This document shows, piece after piece, positions 14,263 to 24,380 of a stretch of DNA of 64,000 nt. This DNA comes from JAAFJM01 sp964529175 (lineage in GTDB: Bacteria; Bacteroidota; Bacteroidia; UKL13-3). The stretch spans positions 1 through 64,000 of the forward strand of contig CAZGVO010000006.1 in the NCBI GenBank assembly GCA_964529175.1. Direction: 5' to 3'. The first letter of the stretch is position 1; every line of letters starts with the position of its first letter. The translations under genes were made by a program, and so were the position numbers. The notes beneath the pieces are model-generated. The model saw nothing but the letters and a program-made list of their open reading frames with translations. It was not told the origin of the DNA and made no database searches.

Positions 14263-17040
14263 ATGAAAAAAATACTTTGTGCAATTATTTTTACTTTTTA
14301 TTGTTTAATAACCTTTGCTCAACCCAACGGATATGAGCATAAAAACGACACAACCATCTTTATTTTTAATGAAAAAGATTATAATGTGGTGGTAAAAAAT
14401 AAAGTAGTTCTAACTGGTGCATTTAGAAATTGGAGTCAAGATATGGCCGATACCAAATGGATAATGAGGAGACAGGTTGGTAATATCTGGACTTTAAAAG
14501 TATATAATCCTAATTTTGAAATAATTAAACCAAGCATGCCTTTTAAGTTTAGAATAGATGCTGGCCAATGGCTTGACCCTGCACCAAATGCAACCAATAC
14601 CGAAGGTGGTAATTTAATATTTATGAAAGGTGTGGAACCTCTTGGTGTAAAAGCTACCTTGGTTGACAATAACCAAATACATGTGAGGTTAGCAGGATTG
14701 CCTCAAGGTGCTAGTTATACCGAAGCCGATTTGTTATTAACCAATGCTTTAGGCGAAAAAATAGCCATCAAAAACATTTCGTATAACTTAGAAGACGGTA
14801 CTTTTGACACCATTAGTCATAAAATTAAATTTAACGACAATGGTATTGTTTCTTTTAACATAAACACTGTCTCAGGCGTTGATAAACGCAGGGTTTACTA
14901 CTTAGAAATACCCAAGTTTAAACTTAAAACATTGGTAACTTACGATGGTTGGTTTAAAACTTTAAAAAGTAATAAAGAGCTAGGAGCTAATATATCTGAC
15001 GATGGTAAACAAACTACCTTTAGGGTTTTTGCCCCAAGGGCAACCATGATAAAACTGTATTTATACAAACCTAAATTTGGTAGCGAAAGCCTTTACGAAA
15101 AAATGCCTTATTCTACCATAGAAATGAAAGTAGATGAACAAGGTGTTTGGGAAACTACATTAAACGAAAATTTGGAAGGAACTTGGTATGATTATACCGT
15201 TCATGGTTTTAACGACCCAGGAAATTCATTTTTTGAAACCAATCCTGTTCATATTAGCGACCCCTACGCCCGTGTAAGTGATGATAGTTTTGGGGCTTGT
15301 ATGGTAGCAGCAAAAACGCATCCTGCTTCGCCCTTAAAAAATGGCAGGCCTAAAATGGAAGAAGTGATTGCCTACGAAGTGCATGTTCAAGATTTTACTG
15401 ACTTATTGCCTATAGATGAAAACACGAAAGGAACCATTGCAGGCATGGGCGTTAGTGGTTTAACCAACTCAAAAGGTTATCCTATTGGGTTTGACCATTT
15501 GGTAAATTTAGGTATTAATACAGTGCATTTAATGCCTGTTCAAGAGATGCTTCATTGGCCAAAAGACGAATGGAAAAAAGCATTTAGCAAAGATAAATAC
15601 ATGATAGAACAAGGGGTTGCAGCCGAAAATTATGATTGGGGTTATCGCACCTCGCATAGCTTTGCCATTGAAAGCCGTTACCGCCAAAAAGGAACCGAAC
15701 CTGGCGATGAACGCAAACAGTTTAGAGATGTGGTTCAAAAGTTTCATGATAAAAACATAGCCGTTATTGTTGATTTTGTGTTTAACCACACTGCCGAAAA
15801 TATGGATGGACGCAATTATTTATTTCACTTTAATGCTTTTGATAAACAATATTACTACCGAACCAAAAACTTAGAACATATTGGCGAATATGGAAACGAA
15901 ACCAAAAGCGAAAACCGTTACATGGTGCAACGTTGGATTATTGACCAATGCAAACATTTTATTGAAGAATTTGGGGTAGACGGATTTAGAATTGACTTGG
16001 CAGGACAAACCGATAGAGAAACTTTGTTAGCTCTTAAAGCTGCTTTGCCAGACGATATTATAATTTATGGTGAACCTTGGATTGATAGCAATGATCCCGA
16101 GTATAATAAAAATCCAAATTGGCATTGGTACAAGGATACTGCACCAATTTGTTACTTTAACGATGATACCAGAAATGCTTACAAAGGTCCAGTTTTTGAA
16201 TTGACAGATAAGCTTAAACACCGCGGCTGGGCTGGAGGAAATTTAGATGAACGCGATAATGTAATCAAAGCTTTGAGTTGTTCATTTGCTCCGCAAAAAA
16301 ACATCAATAGCGGAATAAACTACCTAGATATTCACGATAATTATGCTTTAGCCGACCAATTTGCAACCACTGATTTTGATGGAAGATTTGGAGTAGATGA
16401 AGCCAATTATAAAATTGCAGCTACTTTATTGTTTACTACTCCTGGACCAATAGTATTGCATGGTGGAAGTGAGTTTATGCGGAGCAAAGGTTTAGCGCCT
16501 TTAATGGAGATTGTTAAAGAAATTCCAAGTGGAAAATTATATTTCCATGGCAAACGCGATACTTATAATGTGCGCAAAGCCAATCAATTTATTTGGGAAA
16601 ACATAGGTAAAACAAAATCGCCCCAAACCGATAAAGTGCCAATGGAACCTTATACCAATAGTAATTTTAAAAATATGCATGCTTATTGGCAAGGTTTAAT
16701 GAGTTTAAGAACTCAAATTTTGCAGCCTTTAATTAATGCAGAACCGAGTTTAACCAGCATTTTACCGGATAATAAAAAACCTATTTTAGAGAAGAATTTT
16801 GTTCAATTTATAGTTCCTGAAAATAAAGCCATGTTGGGTTATATGATTGATAATAAAATATTGGTTTTAATTAATAACGATAACAAACCAAATAGTTTTG
16901 ATACCAATAAAATGAACTTAAAAGGTCGTTGGAAACTTATAGGTAATAGCAACGAAATAAACTTAAATGGCATTACCCAAAAAACTTTAATTGGTAATCC
17001 AATAAAGGCTAATGGAATCTGTATTTGGCTTAAAGAGTAA
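14263..17040 (+). CDS. Secreted pullulanase-like GH13 alpha-glucan debranching enzyme
   Basis: The 925-residue protein starts with a signal peptide (ILCAIIFTFYCLITFAQ) and an N-terminal starch-binding/E-set domain (VVLTGAFRNWSQD). A second E-set domain of the pullulanase type follows (TTFRVFAPRATMIKLYLY, about 253-270). The GH13 barrel shows YEVHVQDFT, VIVDFVFNHTAE (region I), GFRIDLAGQ with nucleophile Asp578, IYGEPW with acid/base Glu604, and YLDIHDNYAL with Asp692. It should hydrolyse alpha-1,6 links in pullulan, starch or glycogen. The LTD surface-protein gene begins 6 bp after its stop, so the two are co-transcribed. It lacks a CHU_C-type C-terminal sorting domain, so it is likely periplasmic or outer-membrane associated. 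Confidence 0.92.
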   Translation: MKKILCAIIFTFYCLITFAQPNGYEHKNDTTIFIFNEKDYNVVVKNKVVLTGAFRNWSQDMADTKWIMRRQVGNIWTLKVYNPNFEIIKPSMPFKFRIDAGQWLDPAPNATNTEGGNLIFMKGVEPLGVKATLVDNNQIHVRLAGLPQGASYTEADLLLTNALGEKIAIKNISYNLEDGTFDTISHKIKFNDNGIVSFNINTVSGVDKRRVYYLEIPKFKLKTLVTYDGWFKTLKSNKELGANISDDGKQTTFRVFAPRATMIKLYLYKPKFGSESLYEKMPYSTIEMKVDEQGVWETTLNENLEGTWYDYTVHGFNDPGNSFFETNPVHISDPYARVSDDSFGACMVAAKTHPASPLKNGRPKMEEVIAYEVHVQDFTDLLPIDENTKGTIAGMGVSGLTNSKGYPIGFDHLVNLGINTVHLMPVQEMLHWPKDEWKKAFSKDKYMIEQGVAAENYDWGYRTSHSFAIESRYRQKGTEPGDERKQFRDVVQKFHDKNIAVIVDFVFNHTAENMDGRNYLFHFNAFDKQYYYRTKNLEHIGEYGNETKSENRYMVQRWIIDQCKHFIEEFGVDGFRIDLAGQTDRETLLALKAALPDDIIIYGEPWIDSNDPEYNKNPNWHWYKDTAPICYFNDDTRNAYKGPVFELTDKLKHRGWAGGNLDERDNVIKALSCSFAPQKNINSGINYLDIHDNYALADQFATTDFDGRFGVDEANYKIAATLLFTTPGPIVLHGGSEFMRSKGLAPLMEIVKEIPSGKLYFHGKRDTYNVRKANQFIWENIGKTKSPQTDKVPMEPYTNSNFKNMHAYWQGLMSLRTQILQPLINAEPSLTSILPDNKKPILEKNFVQFIVPENKAMLGYMIDNKILVLINNDNKPNSFDTNKMNLKGRWKLIGNSNEINLNGITQKTLIGNPIKANGICIWLKE

Positions 17041-17046
17041 AATACA

Positions 17047-20000
17047 ATGGTAAAAACACTTTTTATTACGGTATTTTTCTTTTTTTCTTTTTCCATTCAA
17101 GCGCAGTTGGTAGATGATTTTGCGGATGGAAATTTTACTGAAAGCCCAACTTGGTTTGGTGATGATAGCCTATGGCAGGTAAATGCTGCCTTGCAATTGC
17201 AAAGCAAAGGAACCACAGGCACTGCTAAAGACATAAGTTTGGTTCTGCAAAATACAGAGTTGAACAATACCGAATGGCGCTTTTGGCTTAGGTTTAATTT
17301 GAGTCCAAGTACTCAAAATTTTTGCAGGTACTACCTAACTTCTGACCAAACCAATTTAAAAGGTAACTTAAACGGATATTATATTCAATTTGGTGGAAGT
17401 ACAGGCAATACCGACACCATAAGCTTATACAAACAAGAAGGTTCAAAACGTACTAGAATTATTGCTGGTAGGCCAGCAACCATAGCCAAAAGCAATAATT
17501 TTTTAAACATAAAAGTAAATCGTGATTTAGCTGGTAATTGGTTTTTATACAGCGATACCTCGGCAATTGGTAATTTTCAATTAGAGGGAAGTGCGGTTGA
17601 TACTACTTTTAAAACAACAGCCTACAGTGGCTTTTTTGCACGCTTTACCTCAGGAAATATTACCAACTTTTACCTTGACGATGTTTATATAGGTGCGCCA
17701 ATTGTAGATATTACTCCGCCTAAAATTCAAACTTTTGAAATATTAAGTGATAGTATTATTAAGCTTGCTTTCACTGAAACAGTTAATAGTGCAAATGCAT
17801 TTAAGTCAGAAAATTACGAGTTGAACAATATTTTTCCGGGATTAGTAAAGGTAGAAGTAAGTACAGATTTAAAAAGCGTTTTATTGTTTTTTGAAGGCAG
17901 TTTTATTTCTAATACTAATTATGAGCTATTGGTTAAAAATATAGAAGATGGTGTTGGCAATAAAATGAACGATTCTACAGTTAAATTTTTGTTTTATAAA
18001 CCAACTGCTGCCGATGTGGTTATTAACGAAATTATGCCCGACCCAGCGCTAAGTAATGGATTACCCGATGCTGAGTTTATTGAATTATTTAATAGAACCA
18101 ATTACCCAATAAATATAGGTGGTTGGAAAATTACCGATAATAGTTCAAGTGCTATATTGCCTAATTATACCATTCAGCCACTTGAGCATTTAATCATTGC
18201 CAATCCTACCAACGAGCCTTTATTTAAAAGTTATGGTAAAACCTTGGCTGTTCCTTTTTTGCCCGGATTAAATAATGATGGAGATTGGGTACAAATTTTA
18301 GATGAAAAAAATAGGGTAATTGACAAAATAGATTACGATTTAAGTTGGTATAATTCTTCTATTAAAAGTGGCGGAGGTTGGAGCTTAGAGTTAATCAATC
18401 CTTATACTTTATGTAAAGGAGTTGATAATTGGTTGGCATCCGAAAGTCCAATTGGGGGAACACCGGGAAAAGCAAATTTTTTCAGTAGCACGTTGCCTGA
18501 TTTAACAGCACCTCAGGTAAAAAATTGGTTTTATACTGATAGCTTAAATGCAGTAATTGCTTTCAATGAAAAAATGGATTCAGTTGCCATGCAAAGTTTG
18601 GTTTTAATTGTTAACGGCATACCTATTTCTAGTAAAATAATAAAAGGCTTCAAGTTTGATTCGGTTTATTTTACCTTTACCCAACCTTTACTTTATAATC
18701 AAAATTATACCATACAAGTGGATAGTGCTTTTGATTGTTCGTTGAATAAAATAAATAAAAACACAGCCATTTCATTCACTTATATTCCAATTGCATCTGC
18801 AAAACAAAACGATATTATTATTACTGAAATTTCGGCAAATCCAATCGGTGGAGTTAGTTTACCAAATGCAGAATACATTGAGCTTTATAACCGTTCAAAG
18901 AATATCATTTTACTAAATAATTTTAAAATAAAAAGCGGCTCAAGTGTTGCCACAATTGGTAATGTTCGACTTTATCCTGATAGTTTTATAGCAATTTGCG
19001 ATGACAGTAAATTGCCGGCATTTGCTGCGTTTAAAAACGTAATTGATGTTGCTACATTTCCAAGTTTAAGTACCGATGATGAAGTGATTTTGTTAGACGA
19101 AAACAATTATATTATCCATCAAGTTGGGTATAAAAATAGTTGGTACAATAATCCTGTTAAAGCAAGTGGAGGTTGGAGTTTAGAAATGATTGACACCAAA
19201 AATCCATGTGGATTAGCAAGCAATTGGTCAGCAAGTAAAAATACAAGTGGAGGAACCAATGGTTTTAAAAATTCAGTAGCAGGCAATAATTTAGATTCAG
19301 ACAAACCGCAGCTCACTCGCATTTATCCAGTTGATGCCAATCATGTGGTGTTGTATTTTAACAAAACGCTTGATAGTACTAGTATTTGCAAACAAAACAG
19401 CTTGAATTTTTCACCGCAAATAAACGGTAATTATACTTTCAGTTTTAACGATGATTTTTTAACTGAACTTCAAATATCTTTTACAGATAGTATTAAAGCC
19501 AATACTTTTTATGTAATCAAAATAGATTCAGCTCAAGATTGCGCGAGCAACCCAATAGAAGTTAAAAACGAGTTGGAATTTGGTTTATGCAAACCTGCTG
19601 ATAGTAATGATATTGTTATCAATGAAATTTTATTTAACCCTCGTCCAAGTGGCGTTGATTTTGTAGAAATTTACAATAAAAGTAATGATTATATTGATAT
19701 AAAAAACCTTTGGATTGGCAATAGAAACGAGGCTGCACAAATAGATAATTTTTATGCTTTAGCTCAAAAAGGTTACATGCTTTTACCCAAAAGTTATTAT
19801 GCTATAACAACCGATGCTGATATTTTAAAAAGTCAATACACAGTGTTTTATCCCAAAAATATCATTGAAATAAATTCCTTACCTAGCTTTAGCGATGATG
19901 AAGGCACTTGTGTTTTATTTGCCAAACCAGAACTTGTTTATGATGAATTGGCTTACAACGAAAAAATGCACTTTACATTAATTGATAACAAAGAAGGTGT

Positions 20001-20445
20001 GAGCTTGGAGCGAATTGATTTTAACAAAGTAACCAACGATAAAAATAATTGGACTTCGGCAGCTAGTACAAGTGGTTTTGCTACGCCAACGTATAAAAAT
20101 TCGCAGTACTTAAATTTTGAAATAAAGAACCAAACACTCAGCATAGAACCAGAAGTTTTTACACCTAATAACGATGGCACCAACGATTTGGTAAATTTTA
20201 CTTATAAGTTTGATAAAAACAATTACACTGGCACTTTGCAAATATTTAACAGCTCAGGTGTTTTGGTAAAAACGCTTTTAAATAACTTGCCTTTGGGCAC
20301 CGAAGGTAGATTAACTTGGAATGGTTTAAGTGAAAAAAACAGTGCTTTGCCCGTAGGAATTTATGTAGTGTACTTTACCTACTTTAATACCGATGGAAGC
20401 AGCAATGCCATCAAAAAAACATTGGTAATTGGAAAAACTTTTTAG
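17047..20445 (+). CDS. Large surface protein with three lamin-tail domains and a type IX-type C-terminal domain
   Basis: The 1132-residue protein has a signal peptide (FITVFFFFSFSIQAQ). A beta-sandwich follows at about 20-225. Lamin-tail (LTD) domains begin near 323 (VVINEIMPDP, then AEFIELFNRT), 589 (IIITEISANP, AEYIELYNRS) and 855 (IVINEILFNP, VDFVEIYNKS). They alternate with bacterial Ig-like domains of the type PPKIQTFEILSDSIIKLAF. The end (from about 1033) has EVFTPNNDGTNDLVNF and a final GIYVVYF...KTLVIGK, which matches the gliding-motility-associated CHU_C/type B sorting domain used by the type IX secretion system. It is translated right behind the pullulanase gene and just before trmN6 (2 bp gap). 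Export to the surface is well supported; ligand and role are unknown. Confidence 0.9.
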   Translation: MVKTLFITVFFFFSFSIQAQLVDDFADGNFTESPTWFGDDSLWQVNAALQLQSKGTTGTAKDISLVLQNTELNNTEWRFWLRFNLSPSTQNFCRYYLTSDQTNLKGNLNGYYIQFGGSTGNTDTISLYKQEGSKRTRIIAGRPATIAKSNNFLNIKVNRDLAGNWFLYSDTSAIGNFQLEGSAVDTTFKTTAYSGFFARFTSGNITNFYLDDVYIGAPIVDITPPKIQTFEILSDSIIKLAFTETVNSANAFKSENYELNNIFPGLVKVEVSTDLKSVLLFFEGSFISNTNYELLVKNIEDGVGNKMNDSTVKFLFYKPTAADVVINEIMPDPALSNGLPDAEFIELFNRTNYPINIGGWKITDNSSSAILPNYTIQPLEHLIIANPTNEPLFKSYGKTLAVPFLPGLNNDGDWVQILDEKNRVIDKIDYDLSWYNSSIKSGGGWSLELINPYTLCKGVDNWLASESPIGGTPGKANFFSSTLPDLTAPQVKNWFYTDSLNAVIAFNEKMDSVAMQSLVLIVNGIPISSKIIKGFKFDSVYFTFTQPLLYNQNYTIQVDSAFDCSLNKINKNTAISFTYIPIASAKQNDIIITEISANPIGGVSLPNAEYIELYNRSKNIILLNNFKIKSGSSVATIGNVRLYPDSFIAICDDSKLPAFAAFKNVIDVATFPSLSTDDEVILLDENNYIIHQVGYKNSWYNNPVKASGGWSLEMIDTKNPCGLASNWSASKNTSGGTNGFKNSVAGNNLDSDKPQLTRIYPVDANHVVLYFNKTLDSTSICKQNSLNFSPQINGNYTFSFNDDFLTELQISFTDSIKANTFYVIKIDSAQDCASNPIEVKNELEFGLCKPADSNDIVINEILFNPRPSGVDFVEIYNKSNDYIDIKNLWIGNRNEAAQIDNFYALAQKGYMLLPKSYYAITTDADILKSQYTVFYPKNIIEINSLPSFSDDEGTCVLFAKPELVYDELAYNEKMHFTLIDNKEGVSLERIDFNKVTNDKNNWTSAASTSGFATPTYKNSQYLNFEIKNQTLSIEPEVFTPNNDGTNDLVNFTYKFDKNNYTGTLQIFNSSGVLVKTLLNNLPLGTEGRLTWNGLSEKNSALPVGIYVVYFTYFNTDGSSNAIKKTLVIGKTF

Positions 20446-20447
20446 CA

Positions 20448-21155
20448 ATGGCAAATACCTATTTTCAGTTCAAACAGTTTTTAATTGAGCAAGATAATTG
20501 TGCCATGAAAGTGGGCACCGATAGCGTTTTGTTAGCTGCATTAACAAAGGTAAACAATATAAAATATGCGTTAGATATTGGTACAGGAACTGGTATTTTA
20601 GCTTTGATGTTGGCACAGAAAAATTCAGCCATTCAGTTTGATGCCATTGAAATAGATGAATTGGCTTTTGTACAAGCAAGCAATAATTTTAGCACAACAA
20701 AATTTAGTAATCAAATAAAGCCTCATTTGGTTGCTTTGCAACAATTTGTTGCCAATAAGCAATACGATTTAATCATAACCAATCCGCCATATTTTATTAG
20801 CAAAAGCAATTATTCCATAGCTGATTTGCAACGCGCCAAAGCAAGACACGATAACGATTTAACTTTTGAAGAACTGATTGATTGTGTTCAAAAAATGATG
20901 AGACCAAATGGAGTTTTTAAACTTATTTTACCAGTTAATGAAGGTGTTATTTTCAAAAAATTGGCTTTGCAAAAAGGACTATTTTGTAGTGAATCTGTTT
21001 TTATAAAACCTAAAACAAGTAAGCCAAGCAATAGAGTTATCATGAGTTTTACAAATCAAGAAACAATTGAAACCGAAACAGCGTTTATTATTTATAACGA
21101 AGACAATACACAAACCGAAGCCTATAAAAACTTAACAAGCGAGTATTATTTATAG
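20448..21155 (+). CDS. trmN6: tRNA1(Val) adenine(37)-N6-methyltransferase
   Basis: This is a 235-residue class I SAM-dependent methyltransferase. The SAM loop is ALDIGTGTGILALMLAQ (41-57), followed by an acidic residue binding the ribose (IEIDELA). The catalytic NPPY motif is at 112-115 (ITNPPYFISKS), typical of N6-adenine methylation. The N-terminus FQFKQFLIEQDNCAMKVGTDSVLLAA is the signature of the YfiC/TrmN6 group, which methylates A37 of tRNA1-Val. The start ATG lies 2 bp after the upstream stop, so it is the last gene of the pullulanase operon, an odd mix that probably reflects compaction. It is convergent with the NFACT gene with a 3-bp gap and no visible terminator. Confidence 0.9.
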   Translation: MANTYFQFKQFLIEQDNCAMKVGTDSVLLAALTKVNNIKYALDIGTGTGILALMLAQKNSAIQFDAIEIDELAFVQASNNFSTTKFSNQIKPHLVALQQFVANKQYDLIITNPPYFISKSNYSIADLQRAKARHDNDLTFEELIDCVQKMMRPNGVFKLILPVNEGVIFKKLALQKGLFCSESVFIKPKTSKPSNRVIMSFTNQETIETETAFIIYNEDNTQTEAYKNLTSEYYL

Positions 21156-21158
21156 CAA

Positions 21159-22571
21159 TTAACTAATTTTAGGCTCCACTAAAATTAACTCTTCCTTTTC
21201 TACAAAAACTTGTCCTGGATCAGCACCTTTGGGTTTACGAACAAACTTTTTAGGCGTAAATATTACAGGAACCATAGCACTTCCCTTCGATTTACTGTAA
21301 TAAGCAGCCAACTGCGCTGCGTAATGAATTACTTCGTTTGGAAATGGCTTGTTATTTTGATTTTTTATAACCACATGGCTGCCACTTACGCCTTTGGCAT
21401 GCAACCACAAATCGTTTTTTTGAGCCACTTTTAAAGTCAATTCATCGTTATTGCTTGCACTTTTTCCAACCAAAATTTTCCAACCATTTTGCATAAAAGT
21501 GCGGTATGTTTCGCGTTGTTCTTCTTGCTTTTTTTGTTTGCCTATTGGCAAATCAAATTGTTTTAAATCGCGCATGGTTTGAGCTGCTAAAACAATGGCT
21601 AACTTTTCTTCATTAAAGGCAATTTTTTGTTTGGCTTGTTCTATTTTGGTGGCCAATAATTGCTCTTCGTTTTTTTGATTACGGGCTTTTTTGTAATAAT
21701 ACTGAGCGTTTTCCTGCGGATTTAAATTGGCTTTCAGTTTAATGCTAATTGGAAGATTGGTATAAAAATCTGTGGTTTCTAAAGTTTCTTCTCCTTTTTT
21801 CATCAAATGTAAATTAGCCATGATGATATGACCAATTTCTTCGTTTCGGGCATTATTCTTTAAAAATTCGAGTGCGTTCGAGGCATTTTCAGCAATGGGT
21901 CTCCAACGTTTTAGTTCGCCTTGGCTTTGCTGAATGAGTTTTTCTTTTTTTTGTGTAAAAAAATATTTCCCTAAATATTGCCTAGTAAATTCGTTAAAGG
22001 CTTCAAAAACAGAATCATACTCCTTGTTTTCACATGAATTATTGGGTTCAATATTTAAAACAGGAAATTGTTTTTCGTTCTCGTAAACATAAAAACGAGT
22101 TGGTGCAATATTTTGAAATTCAGCACTTTCTAGTTTAGTGAAATTGCTCAATAACAAATGTTTATCGCTTTCTATTTGCGACCTAAAAAGCGAAATAAGG
22201 TTTTCATCATCAAATAAAAGCACATTGGCCAACGAACCATAAAGTTTAAACACCAAGCTTAAGTTATTTTTAAAAACCAGTCTAAATGAGCGTTCATTTT
22301 CATGCAGTTTTAAATCAATAAATGGGCTGTTTTTTAGCTCGTTGAATAAAACGTAAGTAGAACCTTTGCGTTCAATTGGGTAATCGTAAAATTGGATAAA
22401 AAAAGTACGCGCTTCAATGATGAGTTTCATGCTTATCCATTTATCAATATTATTAAAAACCAATACCAATTCGTTTTTATTAACGCTAAAGGCATCAAAA
22501 AATAAATAACCTTGTAAATTATTTTTTAAGGCATTTCCTAGTTGGTGTATAAATGGATGTTTGCTGTGCAC
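21159..22571 (-). CDS. NFACT-family protein (RqcH/Rqc2-like ribosome quality control factor)
   Basis: The 470-residue protein has an NFACT-N-like N-terminal half and a long helical coiled-coil region (about 270-340, KKARNQKNEEQLLATKIEQAKQK). The C-terminal NFACT-R (DUF814) domain contains ILVGKSASNNDELTLKVAQKNDLWLHAKGVSGSHVVIK, with the conserved D-x-W-x-H-A-x-x-x-x-G-S-H pattern. Homologues bind obstructed 50S subunits and recruit Ala-tRNA to add C-terminal tails. The start is a GTG at 22571, as no ATG precedes residue 48 in frame. It is somewhat shorter than Firmicutes RqcH, mainly at the N-terminus. It is divergent from the tRNA-Leu/tig region. Confidence 0.83.
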   Translation of the reverse strand: MHSKHPFIHQLGNALKNNLQGYLFFDAFSVNKNELVLVFNNIDKWISMKLIIEARTFFIQFYDYPIERKGSTYVLFNELKNSPFIDLKLHENERSFRLVFKNNLSLVFKLYGSLANVLLFDDENLISLFRSQIESDKHLLLSNFTKLESAEFQNIAPTRFYVYENEKQFPVLNIEPNNSCENKEYDSVFEAFNEFTRQYLGKYFFTQKKEKLIQQSQGELKRWRPIAENASNALEFLKNNARNEEIGHIIMANLHLMKKGEETLETTDFYTNLPISIKLKANLNPQENAQYYYKKARNQKNEEQLLATKIEQAKQKIAFNEEKLAIVLAAQTMRDLKQFDLPIGKQKKQEEQRETYRTFMQNGWKILVGKSASNNDELTLKVAQKNDLWLHAKGVSGSHVVIKNQNNKPFPNEVIHYAAQLAAYYSKSKGSAMVPVIFTPKKFVRKPKGADPGQVFVEKEELILVEPKIS

Positions 22572-22738
22572 TGATATTTTATTGAATGGCGTAAAAGTAG
22601 GTCAATTGCTTATTAATTGCCAATTTTGGGCGGTAATATTAAAGTTGGTAAAATCTTTTTTAGTGAAGTAAAGGGTAAAATTTTAGGAACTAAACAGTTA
22701 AAATTGAACTAATATCATAAAAACAAAAAAAATAAGTA

Positions 22739-22768
22739 TTGCATTTTAAGTCACATTTTCTACATTTG
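22739..22768 (+). promoter_or_regulatory. Promoter of tRNA-Leu (TTG - 19 bp - TACATTTG)
   Basis: TTG at 22739-22741 and a perfect TAnnTTTG element at 22761-22768 are spaced 19 bp apart, the textbook Bacteroidota sigma-ABfr arrangement. The predicted start is about 5 nt before the mature tRNA. Confidence 0.82.
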
Positions 22769-22779
22769 CAGTCCTTTTA

Positions 22780-22861
22780 GCGGATGTGGCGTAATTGGTA
22801 GCCGCGCCAGACTTAGGATCTGGTGTTGAGAGACGTGGGGGTTCGAGTCCCTTCATCCGCA
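22780..22861 (+). tRNA. tRNA-Leu (anticodon TAG)
   Basis: The 82-nt gene folds as a class II tRNA with a long variable arm. The acceptor arms are GCGGATG and CATCCGC with discriminator A. The anticodon stem CCAGA/TCTGG surrounds the loop CTTAGGA, giving anticodon TAG. The variable arm is GTTGAGAGAC and the T loop TTCGAGT. CCA is not encoded. It has its own promoter and terminator and reads CUN leucine codons. Confidence 0.96.
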
Positions 22862-22878
22862 CAAAAAAGCAAAAACTG

Positions 22879-22912
22879 AAATAAGACTGGAAATAATATT
22901 TCAGTCTTATTT
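22879..22912 (+). terminator. Terminator of tRNA-Leu with an overlapping alternative stem
   Basis: The arms AAATAAGACTG (22879-22889) and CAGTCTTATTT (22902-22912) are perfect and followed by T residues. An overlapping pair, ACTGAAAT from 22875 and ATTTCAGT ending 22906, could form a competing hairpin. Confidence 0.75.
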
Positions 22913-22951
22913 TTTTTAGAATAAGATTATAATTTAGAAAAATAGATAAAA

Positions 22952-24334
22952 ATGAACGTTACATTTGATAAAAAGGACGCTTTGAACGGTACCATATCAG
23001 TACAAATTGAAAGTACTGACTACATGCCAAGCTACGACAAAAAGTTAAAAGACTACAGAAAAAAAGCAAACATCCCAGGCTTTAGACCAGGCACTGCGCC
23101 AATGGGTATGATTGAAAAACAAGTAGGAAACAGCATTTTATTAGATGAAATTAATACTGCTGCTTCTAAAGGTTTATACGATTATATTAACGGTGAAAAA
23201 ATTAGCTTATTAGGTGAGCCAGTTTTAAACCAAGAAACTTTAATTGACAAGTTAGAAAAAGGCTTAAACTATACTTTCAAATTTGATATTGGAATGGCTC
23301 CAGAATTTGATTTGAATATTGGTAAAGGCGATGTGTTTACTAAATATGCTGTTAGTGTTGATGAGGCAGAAGTAAACGAAGAAATTGAGCGTATGCGCAA
23401 ACGTTTTGGTAAATTAGAAGAAGTAAGTATTGCAGAGCAAGAAAACGACATGGTTTACTTAAACTTATTAGAATTAGCTGACGATAAAACTGCTTTAGAA
23501 GGCGGAGTGAAAGCTGATAACGTACCCATGTTATTATCGGCTGTAAAAAATGCGGAAGCAAAAGCATTGTTAACAGGCATTAGTAAAGGTGCTACCTCTA
23601 CTGTAAATATTTTCACTTTATTCGATAACGATGAGCAAGAAATGAGCCACGCGTTAGGTGTAGCTAAAGTTGGAATTGCTGATTTAAACCAAAACTTTAG
23701 CTTTGAAGTAGTGGATATTAAACGCAATGTAGAAGGCGATATTAACCAAGATTTATTTGATGCAGCTTACGGCCCAGGAAATATTACTAGCCTTGAAGCA
23801 TTAAAAGAAAAAGTAGCAGAAGATATCAAAGGATTTTACACTGCTCAAGCTGACCATTTGTTAGAGCATAACATGATGGATACATTGGTAGCTAAACACA
23901 ATGTAACTTTACCTGACGAATTTTTAAAACGTTGGTTAATGGACAGATATGCTGATAAATTTAATGCTGAAAACATTGATGAAGCTTACAAGCCTGAGGC
24001 TAATTATTTAAAAAACCATTTAGTGGAAGAAAAAATAATGAAAGCTGCTGATATTAAAATAGAAGAGGCTGATATTAGAGCTGCTGCTGTTGAATATACC
24101 AAGCAAATGTTTGGCGGTTATGCCATGACAGGTTTAAACGAAGATTTGATTAACCAATTAATTGAACCAAGTTTGAAAAAAGAAGATTACCGTAGCCGTA
24201 TGATTAACTCAGCAGTTAAAATTAAAGTAAATGCTGCTGTTAAAGATATGATTACAGTAGAAGAAAAATTAGTTAGTAAAGATGAGTTTATGAAAATTGT
24301 AGAAGAGCATAACGCTGCTCACCACAACCACTAA
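22952..24334 (+). CDS. tig: Trigger factor (ribosome-associated chaperone)
   Basis: This 460-residue chaperone sits at the ribosome exit tunnel and shields nascent chains. The N-terminal ribosome-binding domain holds the signature IPGFRPGTAP (41-50) followed by MIEKQVGNSILLDEI. The middle region (about 150-250), where an FKBP-type PPIase domain usually lies, keeps the spacing but is poorly conserved, as is common in Bacteroidota. The C-terminal helical chaperone arms follow (AEDIKGFYTAQADHLLEHNMMDTLV onwards). It ends in a His-rich tail (EEHNAAHHNH). The start is the ATG at 22952. A strong terminator follows at 24358-24380. clpP, its usual neighbour in many bacteria, is absent here. Confidence 0.93.
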   Translation: MNVTFDKKDALNGTISVQIESTDYMPSYDKKLKDYRKKANIPGFRPGTAPMGMIEKQVGNSILLDEINTAASKGLYDYINGEKISLLGEPVLNQETLIDKLEKGLNYTFKFDIGMAPEFDLNIGKGDVFTKYAVSVDEAEVNEEIERMRKRFGKLEEVSIAEQENDMVYLNLLELADDKTALEGGVKADNVPMLLSAVKNAEAKALLTGISKGATSTVNIFTLFDNDEQEMSHALGVAKVGIADLNQNFSFEVVDIKRNVEGDINQDLFDAAYGPGNITSLEALKEKVAEDIKGFYTAQADHLLEHNMMDTLVAKHNVTLPDEFLKRWLMDRYADKFNAENIDEAYKPEANYLKNHLVEEKIMKAADIKIEEADIRAAAVEYTKQMFGGYAMTGLNEDLINQLIEPSLKKEDYRSRMINSAVKIKVNAAVKDMITVEEKLVSKDEFMKIVEEHNAAHHNH

Positions 24335-24357
24335 ACTTTAATAGAATTGATAAACAG

Positions 24358-24380
24358 AAAAGCCGCTTTTAGCGGCTTTT
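24358..24380 (+). terminator. Intrinsic terminator of tig
   Basis: The arms AAAAGCCGCT and AGCGGCTTTT flank a 3-nt loop and are followed by TTT. The remaining spacer up to 24529 holds only AT-rich sequence. Confidence 0.9.
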
